A stretch of 44,483 nt of DNA from Gemmatimonadaceae bacterium (lineage in GTDB: Bacteria; Gemmatimonadota; Gemmatimonadetes; Gemmatimonadales; Gemmatimonadaceae), in contig JAICLH010000003.1 in the NCBI GenBank assembly GCA_025927495.1, positions 1 to 44,483 on the forward strand, in the 5' to 3' direction. Under the pieces are notes generated by a model that was not told where the DNA came from, did not search any database, and was given only the letters and a program-made list of their open reading frames with translations. Shown here one piece after another: positions 17,936-25,124 of the stretch (position 1 is the stretch's first letter; each line of letters opens with the position of its first letter). A program made the position numbers and the translations under genes.

Positions 17936-18348
17936 CGGGCGCGGTCGCCCGAATACGCGTAGTGGAAGCGCGTGCCCGACTTCCGCTGCGTCGTCACTGC
18001 GTCCAGGATCGCGCGCGTGTGCGCGTCAATCACGTAGTGCGTCGTGATCACCGGGTCGGCGAATCGCACCACCCACGCGTCGACGCCGGTTTCCTTCGTG
18101 GAACCGGTCACGCTGAGCGTGTCGCGCTCGAGATCGCCATCGACTTCGGATAACAACGGCACGACCACGCTCGACCCGGTTCGATACGCGAGCGAGCACG
18201 AGAGGCTCGACTTCGTTGAATGCGAAAACCGACGTCTCGAATGTGTGGTCGAAGGAACGCGGCGCGGAGTCGGGATACTCAATGGTGCCCGTGCCACGCG
18301 CACCGTCGACAAGGCTGCGACACAACGTGACCTGCGTTAGGCTGCGGG
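17932..18348 (-). pseudogene. frameshifted, N-terminally truncated DUF3108-like protein
   Basis: Two overlapping minus-strand frames together read as one protein. One frame gives GTGTIEYPDSAPRSFDHTF and ETSVFAFNEVEPLVLARVSN; reading then continues in another frame with SVVVPLLSEVDGDLERDTLS and VRFADPVITTHYVIDAHTRAIL to a TAG stop at 17932. The shift lies near 18165-18185. The N-terminal part and any signal peptide are missing; the lipoprotein gene's stop is immediately upstream. The C-terminal pattern (converting stored fields, YVIDAHTRAILD) resembles DUF3108-type outer-membrane-associated proteins, but that identification is tentative. A sequencing error at the shift cannot be excluded. Confidence 0.6.
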
Positions 18349-19029
18349 TCAAGACCCCCTGAACGGTTGCGGCGGCGCGTCCAGTCGAATGCTCGCCAGC
18401 GTTTGTGCGTTGATGCCGAACAAGCCGACTTCGATAAAGTCGAAGTTCTCCATCGTACTGGGCACGGAGAGCATCCCGACGGCTCTCATGCACCGCTCGC
18501 CGGTCGGCAACCGGACACCCGGCGGCGCTCGATCGACGAACGAGGCACAGCGCCCCGACGACGGCGTCACGTTCCAGTCAGCGCGAGCCGTCAGGAAGGA
18601 CTGACCTGTGTCGGTGGCCCACGCACCGCCGAGAGTCGTGCCCGAGATCTGCAAGTCGACGATCGTGTGAACGCTGTCGTCGCGCCACGCTATTACTTCG
18701 TAGATGGAATCGATTGGGTGGCCGGCAGTGTCGTCGCCCACCTCCAGAGCGGCGACGGCCGAATACTGTGCCGAATCGACGAGGGTGATAGCCAGATGCT
18801 GCACCGGAGCGCCCAAAGCGAGCAAGACGACGAGCCCGCCGGCGAGCTGCCCGTTCTTCGTCGGCCTCATCGCCAATGAGTCGAAGTGCGCCATCAGCGC
18901 CACATTCTCGCTCGCCGTGGGCCCGGTGGACGTGCCGCACGACGAGAGCGGTGGCACCGCTCCGAGAGCGAGCAGCAACGCGACTCTCCCGAGGCTACGC
19001 GGCGCACGAAGCCACATTCCCATCATCAT
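18349..19029 (-). CDS. small lipoprotein, family A copy 2
   Basis: About 226 aa from the first of several closely spaced ATGs (19029); an ATG at 19017 is also possible. The lipobox LSSC sits after a hydrophobic run (VALLLALGAVPP). It aligns along most of its length with the gene ending at 13389: STGPTASENVALMAHFDSLA, LLALGAPV, SAVAALEVGDD, VIAWRDDSVHTIVDLQI, and a similar C-terminal segment (NFDFIEVGLFGINAQTLASI). I know no named function. The DUF3108-like pseudogene lies directly downstream. Confidence 0.65.
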   Translation of the reverse strand: MMMGMWLRAPRSLGRVALLLALGAVPPLSSCGTSTGPTASENVALMAHFDSLAMRPTKNGQLAGGLVVLLALGAPVQHLAITLVDSAQYSAVAALEVGDDTAGHPIDSIYEVIAWRDDSVHTIVDLQISGTTLGGAWATDTGQSFLTARADWNVTPSSGRCASFVDRAPPGVRLPTGERCMRAVGMLSVPSTMENFDFIEVGLFGINAQTLASIRLDAPPQPFRGS

Positions 19030-19206
19030 ATCGACCAAGCCTTGCGGGTGGAGAGGTTCGCCATTGCCGCGTTCGGCACTGGCGAGCATCCAAGTTAACA
19101 CGGCCGTCACGACCGCGTTAGGCACAAGACGAATTTTGACGTCCGGTGCGCGATGTGGCAATTTGTTCCAAGGCGGTCGCGATCCCCTTCTCGATGGACG
19201 TCCACC

Positions 19207-20322
19207 ATGCGCTTCGGTACTGTCTCCCCCGCGTTGCTCCTGTCATTCCTCGGCGCCACGCTTCCCGCGCAGCAACCGTCGACCACCGGGCCGTATCGCG
19301 TCCTCGAGCGGGCCCGAGTGGGCGGCGACGGCGGGTACGACTACGTCTACGCCGACGCGGCAGGGCGCCGTCTCTACATTCCGCGGGGCGGGTCGCGTCC
19401 TGTCCCGGCCACCGACAGCACGCCCGCCAAGCCGGAGACCCCGGGGCGCATCACCGTCTTCGACCTCGCCACACTCGCTCCGTTAGGCGAGATCCCCAAC
19501 ACCGGCGGGCAAGGCGTGGTCGTCGATCCCACATCCGGACACGGCTTCTCGAGCAGTCCGGCCGTGACCATGTTCGACACCAAGTCCCTTACCGTCATCA
19601 AGCAGATCGACGTCGCGCCCGCGCGCCCCGATGGGATTCTGTTCGATCCGTTCAACCACCGCGTGTATGTCTTCAGCCACCCGACGCACAACGCGACCGT
19701 CATCGATGCCAAGGACGGGACGGTGCTCGGCACCGTCGATCTGGGCGGCACGCCGGAAGAAGCGGTGACCGACGGCCACGGCACGATTTACGACGTGATG
19801 CAGGACTCGGCGGGCAGCGTGACGGTGATCGATGCCAAGACAATGCGCGCCACGGCGCATTATTCGTTAGGCGACCACGGCCGCTGCAACGGACTGGCGC
19901 TCGACGACAAGCACCACATTCTGTTCGCCGCCTGCGCACAGTCGGGAAATCCGCCGGCGAATCCGCCACAACCGATGATGGTGATGCTGAGCGCGACCAC
20001 GGGCACGATCCTCGACACGCTGCCCCTGGCCGGCCGCTCCGACGGCGCGGTCTTCAATCCGGCGACCAACGAAGCCTTCAGTACCGGCGCCAACGGTACG
20101 CTCACGGTGGTCAAAGAGAGCAGTCCGACGAGCTTCGCGCTCGAGGAAGACCTGCAAACGATGAACGGCGCGCGCACGATCACGCTCGACACCAAGACCA
20201 ATCGCATCTTCACGATCAGCCTCGAGCGCAGCCCGCCGCCGGCCGGCGCCGTCCCGGGGAGCCGGGAGTCGTTCGGGACGCCGGTGCCGGGCTCGTTCAC
20301 GATCCTCATGATCGGCCGTTAG
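19207..20322 (+). CDS. exported YncE-type YVTN beta-propeller protein
   Basis: 371 aa. Signal peptide (MRFGTVSPALLLSFLGATLPAQ) followed by a seven-bladed propeller of YncE type: repeated ITVFDLATLAPLGEI, VTMFDTKSLTVIKQI, ATVIDAKDGTVLGTVDLG, VTVIDAKTMRATAHYSLG. YncE homologues bind DNA or metals in some species; the role here is unknown. The ATG at 19207 is chosen for the signal peptide. It ends CGT-TAG within a GTTAGGC word, and the MFS gene starts nine bases later, so they form an operon. Confidence 0.85.
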   Translation: MRFGTVSPALLLSFLGATLPAQQPSTTGPYRVLERARVGGDGGYDYVYADAAGRRLYIPRGGSRPVPATDSTPAKPETPGRITVFDLATLAPLGEIPNTGGQGVVVDPTSGHGFSSSPAVTMFDTKSLTVIKQIDVAPARPDGILFDPFNHRVYVFSHPTHNATVIDAKDGTVLGTVDLGGTPEEAVTDGHGTIYDVMQDSAGSVTVIDAKTMRATAHYSLGDHGRCNGLALDDKHHILFAACAQSGNPPANPPQPMMVMLSATTGTILDTLPLAGRSDGAVFNPATNEAFSTGANGTLTVVKESSPTSFALEEDLQTMNGARTITLDTKTNRIFTISLERSPPPAGAVPGSRESFGTPVPGSFTILMIGR

Positions 20323-20331
20323 GCACAGCCC

Positions 20332-21534
20332 ATGACCGAACACGCCGGCGACACGCGGCGGTCGCGCTACAGCGCCCTCGCGGCGTCCGCGTTTGCGTTC
20401 GTCGTGGTGATGGGCATCGTCAACCTCTTCGCCGACATCACCTACGAGGGCGGCAGCAGCATCAACGGCCCCTTCATCGGATCGTTAGGCGCCGGGGCGG
20501 CGGCCATCAGCATCATCGCCGGGCTCGGTGAATTCCTCGGGTACAGTTTGCGCGCGGTGTCCGGATGGGCCGCCGACAAGAGCGGCAAGTACTGGGCGCT
20601 GACCTTCGTCGGATACGTCATCAATCTGTTCGCCGTCCCGGCCATGGCCTTTGCCGGCAACTGGGAAGTGGCCGGCGCGCTGATTCTCACGGAACGCATC
20701 GGTCGGGCGATTCGGAAGCCGACGGTGGGCGCGATGCTCTCGTACTCGACGGGCGCGCTCGGCCGTGGATGGGTGTATGGATTGAACTCCGCGCTCGACG
20801 AGACCGGAGCCACCATCGGCCCGATCATTCTCGCGATCGCGCTGTCGCGCGGGTTAGGCTACCGCACCGGCTATTCCCTGCTCTTCGTGTCGGCGGCGCT
20901 CGCGATCGTCGCGTTGCTCGTCGCCCGCGTCATTTTCCCGGTGCCGTCGCGGCTGGAGAAAGAACGCGACCGCCGGGCAGCGCCCACCGGTTTCACGTCG
21001 GCGTTCTGGCTGTTCATGCTCGCGGCCGGCTGCTTCGGCGCCGGCCTCATGAGCTTCGAGTTCATCTCGTTTCATCTGGCGAGCCGGCACATCGTGTCGT
21101 TGGGCTGGATTCCGCTGTTCCTGGCGATCTCGACGGGCGTCGGCGTGTTCGTCAACCTTGGGTTAGGCAAGTTGTACGATCGCGCCGGCTTGCCGGTGGT
21201 GCTCGTGGCGGTCGTCATCAGCTCGCTGTTCTCGCCGCTCGTCTTCCTCGGCGGCTTCGGCGCGGTGCTGGTGGGACTGATCTTGTGGGGCGTGGGCTAC
21301 GCCACGCAGGACACGCTGCTCAAGGCCGTGCTCGCCGGAATGCTGCCCGAGGGCAAACGCAATCTCGCGTTCGGCTTGTTCTACACCGGATACGGCGCCG
21401 GCTGGTTGATCGGCAGCACGGTCACCGGACTGCTTTATCGCAGCTCGATTCCGGCGGTCATCGTGTTCGCGATGGCGGTGCAGCTGGCCTCGATCCCGAT
21501 TTTCATCGTCGCCCAACGGAAGCACGCCGCCTAG
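20332..21534 (+). CDS. MFS transporter
   Basis: 400 aa with about twelve hydrophobic helices. The loop between helices 2 and 3 carries the MFS signature in the form GWAADKSGKYW, and GYATQDTLLKAVLAG marks the second half. Short cytoplasmic middle loop (SRLEKERDRRAAPTG). Substrate unknown. Three Leu-Gly pairs are written TTA-GGC inside GTTAGGC words (20484, 20853, 21162), an unusual use of the rare TTA codon. Co-transcribed with the YncE-type gene. Confidence 0.88.
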   Translation: MTEHAGDTRRSRYSALAASAFAFVVVMGIVNLFADITYEGGSSINGPFIGSLGAGAAAISIIAGLGEFLGYSLRAVSGWAADKSGKYWALTFVGYVINLFAVPAMAFAGNWEVAGALILTERIGRAIRKPTVGAMLSYSTGALGRGWVYGLNSALDETGATIGPIILAIALSRGLGYRTGYSLLFVSAALAIVALLVARVIFPVPSRLEKERDRRAAPTGFTSAFWLFMLAAGCFGAGLMSFEFISFHLASRHIVSLGWIPLFLAISTGVGVFVNLGLGKLYDRAGLPVVLVAVVISSLFSPLVFLGGFGAVLVGLILWGVGYATQDTLLKAVLAGMLPEGKRNLAFGLFYTGYGAGWLIGSTVTGLLYRSSIPAVIVFAMAVQLASIPIFIVAQRKHAA

Positions 21535-21809
21535 TCGCGGGCGGCGCGCGCCAGGTGTAAGGCGGAGTCTTACGAGCTGGAGAGCGGACAAAGCCGGACA
21601 CAAACGGATCGTGCCGTCGCGCTGCGAGCGTTCCACGCGCGGAGCTGTATGTTCTCTGTTAGACAAAAACAAACAAGCGCCTTTCCACACAGCGACGTGC
21701 TTGCCCGGATAGGCGGCCCAATCCGTGTCCGGCCTCGTTCGCTATCAATGTCGTGGCCAGCAGGCTTCTTACCCTGTACCAACGCACGCGCGATGGAGCT
21801 CGCAGCCCG
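21535..21809. other. convergent gap with decamer TCCG repeats
   Basis: No gene is visible. The minus strand at 21583-21610 carries TCCG units at ten-base spacing (TCCGTTTGTG, TCCGGCTTTG, TCCGCTCTCC) and the plus strand at 21722-21747 a further degenerate set. No convincing terminator stem was found. Confidence 0.4.
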
Positions 21810-24506
21810 TCAGCCGCCCCGTAACACATCCATAGGTTCGAACGCGGCCGCGCGCCGAGCGGGCACGTAGCTGGCCACGAGCGCCACGCCGCACAGCACG
21901 ACGAGCACGGACGCAAACGCGATCGGGTCCGTGGGGCTCACCTGATACAACAAGCGCTTGAGCACACGTGTGGCCGCCAATGCCGCCACGCCACCGATCA
22001 CCGCGCCCACCAGAGACAGCACGATACCCTGCTTGACCACGAGGCCGACGATCTCGGATGCCGACGCGCCTAACGCGACGCGGATGCTGATCTCGCGCCC
22101 GCGCTGCGCCACGAGATACGAGATCACGCTGTAGACGCCGAGTGTGGCGAGGACGAGCGCGACCGTTCCGAAGACGCCGACGAGCAGCAGCATGAAGCGT
22201 TGGCTGTCGACGGACCGGCCAATGATGTCTTCCACCGTCAGGAACCGCATCGGAATGTCGGCACGCACCCGCGGGAACGAGCGGCGCGCAGCACCAATCG
22301 TGGACCCTTCCTTCTCGGCCGCCATGATCACGAACATTTCGTTGCTGTTCCCGGGACGCTGGTCGAAATCGACGTAGACGGCTGACGCCGGATCGGCCGC
22401 CAGGTCCTCCTCGCGCGTGTCGCCGACGATGCCGACAACCGTCATCGGCGTCAGGTCGCCGTCGATGTTGCCGAACTCGATCACCTTGCCGATGGCGTCA
22501 CCGTTAGGCCACTGCTTGTGGGCCAGCGCCGCGTTGATCACCGCCACTTGCGGCCCGCCCGGGCGGTCGCTCGCGTCGAACACGCGGCCGGTTAGCACGG
22601 GAATCCCCATCGCCTTGAAGTAGCCGCCGGTCGCGGTGCGATACGTCGCATACCCGGTCCGCGATTTGTCCTTGAACAGGGCCTCGAGATCGCTCGGCAC
22701 GATTTTGACGCCCGCGTTGTCGAGCACGAGGAACGTGCCGTTGCTGCTCCCGTTGGAGAACGGTGGCGCGTCGGAGATGCCGACGCCCGTGACGCCCGGG
22801 ATCGCGAGCGCGCGCTCGGCGAGTTGCTGATAGTACACGGAGCGACGGCCGAGGTAGTCGGCGTCACGCGGGTCATCGAAGACCGTGGCGGCTACGACCA
22901 TGCCGTGCGTGCGGAAGCCCGGGTCGATCCGCATGAGCGCGATGAAGCTGCGCGCGAGCAGTCCCGCGCCGATGAGCAGCACCACCGTCATCGCCAGCTG
23001 CACGACGACCAACGAGCCGCGCACGCGGTAGCTCGCCCCGCCCCCGCCCTGCGTTCGTTGCGACTGTGACAGCGCGGCGCGCAGATCGCCGGCCGTGCCG
23101 CGCCACGCGGCAATGAGTGCTAACGCAACCGCCGTGGCAGCCGAAAGCACGACCGCGAACACGAGCACCCGCCAATCGAGGGACAGTTCGCCGACTCGAG
23201 GAATGAGCGCGGGACGCAGCACGAGGAGCATGCGCATGCCAGCGGCGGCGATCATGATGCCGCCCAGACACCCCACCGCGGCGAGTAGCGATGTCTCGAT
23301 GAGCAGCTGCTGCGCGATGCGCCCGCGCCCAGCCCCGATCGCGACCCGCACCGCGATCTCGCTTTCCCGGACTGCCATCCGTGCGATGAGCAGATTGGCC
23401 ACGTTCGCGCACGCGATGAGCAGCAGCACGCCGGACGCGCCCAGGATGAGCAGGAGCAGGACTTTCACGCTGCCGATGATTTGATCGCGCAGCGGAATCG
23501 CGGTGCCGTCGAAAGTCCAGGTCGCGTCGCCGACGGCGGTGTGCAGCCGGCGCAGCACCATGGACACGTCACGAGTCGCCGCGGCTGGCGTCAGGCCATC
23601 CTTCACGCGCCCGATGACGTTCCAGTTGTGCGCCGTGTAGCTCTGGTCTTCGCCGAATGGCTCCCTCGGATACCACGCATCGGTGCCGGCCGGGAATTCT
23701 TTGCCCGGCGGCAGCACACCGATGATCGTCATCGATGTCTGCCCGCTCTTGACCGTGGTGCCGATGACGCCTGGCGATCCACCGAACAGGCGCGTCCAGA
23801 GCCCGTGGCTGATCACGAGCACCATGGGCGAGCCCTTCTGCTGGTCCTCCGGCGCGAACATCCGTCCGAGCTCCGGCCTAACGTCGAGCACGCGGAAGAA
23901 CTGCTTGGAGACGCCGGCGACGGTCACGCGGCTTGCCGTGCCATTCGTCGACAACGACATGTTGCCGCTGTTGTACTCGGCCGCGGCGCTCAGCGTGTGA
24001 TTCTCGGCCAGCACGTGGTCGAAGGTGGGGTCGGCAAAGTGCAGGTGATGGCCGTTCGCATCGATACCCCACAGCTGGACCAGCTGTTCGGGCCGGTTGA
24101 ACGGCAGCGGCTTGAGGATGACGCCGTTGACGACGCTGAAGATCGCCGTCGTGGCGCCGACGCCCAACGCCAGCGTTAGGCTCGCGATGACCGCGAAACC
24201 GGGCGACCGCCGGAACTGGCGGAGGGCGAACCGCAGGTCCTGCCCCATGCTGTACATCCGCTCGCGAAGATGGGCCCGTTGCATGTGTGGCACCTCGATG
24301 GCGACGCAGTAGTCGCGCAGGTCCTGGACGTCGCCGAATTTGCGTTGGGCTTCGGCGACCGCGTCATCGTGCGTGAGGCCAGCGCGCTCCAACGCCTGGA
24401 CGCGCATGGCCACGTGGAACTCGACTTCGTCCTCCAGTTCGCGCGCGATCTGCCCCCTCGAAGCGGGCAGCCGGAAAGCGCGACGGACCCTGGAGTGACC
24501 CTGCAT
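21810..24506 (-). CDS. ADOP permease A (MacB/FtsX family)
   Basis: 898 aa. An N-terminal soluble domain of about 80 residues (ELEDEVEFHVAMRVQALERA) is followed by a first membrane segment (TLALGVGATTAIFSVVNGVI), a large periplasmic MacB_PCD domain, an FtsX bundle (about 345-460: LLLLILGASGVLLLIACANV) with VREKSEIAVR-like REXEIAVRVAIGAGRGR, a second periplasmic domain and a C-terminal FtsX bundle ending ARRAAAFEPMDVLRGG. This double-domain orphan permease architecture has no ATPase partner gene nearby. The role of ADOPs is unknown. Preceded by its PadR regulator, with a 3-nt gap. Confidence 0.93.
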   Translation of the reverse strand: MQGHSRVRRAFRLPASRGQIARELEDEVEFHVAMRVQALERAGLTHDDAVAEAQRKFGDVQDLRDYCVAIEVPHMQRAHLRERMYSMGQDLRFALRQFRRSPGFAVIASLTLALGVGATTAIFSVVNGVILKPLPFNRPEQLVQLWGIDANGHHLHFADPTFDHVLAENHTLSAAAEYNSGNMSLSTNGTASRVTVAGVSKQFFRVLDVRPELGRMFAPEDQQKGSPMVLVISHGLWTRLFGGSPGVIGTTVKSGQTSMTIIGVLPPGKEFPAGTDAWYPREPFGEDQSYTAHNWNVIGRVKDGLTPAAATRDVSMVLRRLHTAVGDATWTFDGTAIPLRDQIIGSVKVLLLLILGASGVLLLIACANVANLLIARMAVRESEIAVRVAIGAGRGRIAQQLLIETSLLAAVGCLGGIMIAAAGMRMLLVLRPALIPRVGELSLDWRVLVFAVVLSAATAVALALIAAWRGTAGDLRAALSQSQRTQGGGGASYRVRGSLVVVQLAMTVVLLIGAGLLARSFIALMRIDPGFRTHGMVVAATVFDDPRDADYLGRRSVYYQQLAERALAIPGVTGVGISDAPPFSNGSSNGTFLVLDNAGVKIVPSDLEALFKDKSRTGYATYRTATGGYFKAMGIPVLTGRVFDASDRPGGPQVAVINAALAHKQWPNGDAIGKVIEFGNIDGDLTPMTVVGIVGDTREEDLAADPASAVYVDFDQRPGNSNEMFVIMAAEKEGSTIGAARRSFPRVRADIPMRFLTVEDIIGRSVDSQRFMLLLVGVFGTVALVLATLGVYSVISYLVAQRGREISIRVALGASASEIVGLVVKQGIVLSLVGAVIGGVAALAATRVLKRLLYQVSPTDPIAFASVLVVLCGVALVASYVPARRAAAFEPMDVLRGG

Positions 24507-24509
24507 GGG

Positions 24510-24842
24510 TCAACTCGATTCGATGATTCGGCCGACCGCGAGCGCGTAGCGCTTCCACGTCTCCGACTCGGAGCGCAGGCGCGCACGGCCGCGCGAGGTG
24601 AGCGAGTAATATTTGGCGCGGCGGTTGTTGTCGGAGAGTCCCCACTCCGACGTGACCGCGCCGGCTTCCTCGAGGCGGTGGAGCGCCTTGTAGAGCGCGG
24701 CGTCGACGATCACGAGCTCGCCTTCGCCGCGGCGCTCGATCCATTCGGCGATGGCGTAACCGTGCATGTGACCCCAGGAGAGGGTCTTGAGGACAAGCAC
24801 GTCGAGCGTGCCGTGGAGGAGATCGCTGGCATCGCGGGGCAT
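24510..24842 (-). CDS. PadR-family transcriptional regulator 1
   Basis: 110 aa, PadR/DUF24 winged-helix. The signature LLHGTLDVLVLKTLSWGHMHGYAI begins the domain, the wing follows (SEWGLSDNNRRAKYYSLTSRG), and a C-terminal dimerisation helix ends it. Lies three bases upstream of ADOP A, the usual PadR-ADOP pairing; it probably represses the pair. Confidence 0.93.
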   Translation of the reverse strand: MPRDASDLLHGTLDVLVLKTLSWGHMHGYAIAEWIERRGEGELVIVDAALYKALHRLEEAGAVTSEWGLSDNNRRAKYYSLTSRGRARLRSESETWKRYALAVGRIIESS

Positions 24843-25124
24843 CGTCAGTCCACTAACGAGGTTGGGGCAAGGATAGTTTCCCGCTCCCGTGACCGCAACC
24901 GGATCGGCAAGACTTCCGGTACCGGGCTCTACTATAGTATGGACCCGGGCGGCGAGCCCGCCGCTCGGCTAAGACGACCCCCCTGCGCGGCGGCCAGCCA
25001 GCCGGCCAGCGACGAGTCCGATCAACGCACAAGGTAAACGCCACGCGACCGTCGCGGGAAATCACAGATGCGGGCGACCGCGATCGCGGCGCCGCGGATT
25101 CGTCCACTGCAACCGTGACGGCGT
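24843..25124. promoter_or_regulatory. divergent promoter region with TACTATAGTA palindrome
   Basis: 282 nt between the PadR1 start and ADOP B. A perfect 10-bp palindrome TACTATAGTA lies at 24930-24939, flanked by CCGGG (24922-24926) and CCCGG (24944-24948). Its AT-rich symmetry in a GC-rich gap, 90 nt upstream of a PadR gene, suggests a PadR operator or promoter overlap, but neither is shown. No other gene is seen here. Confidence 0.4.
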
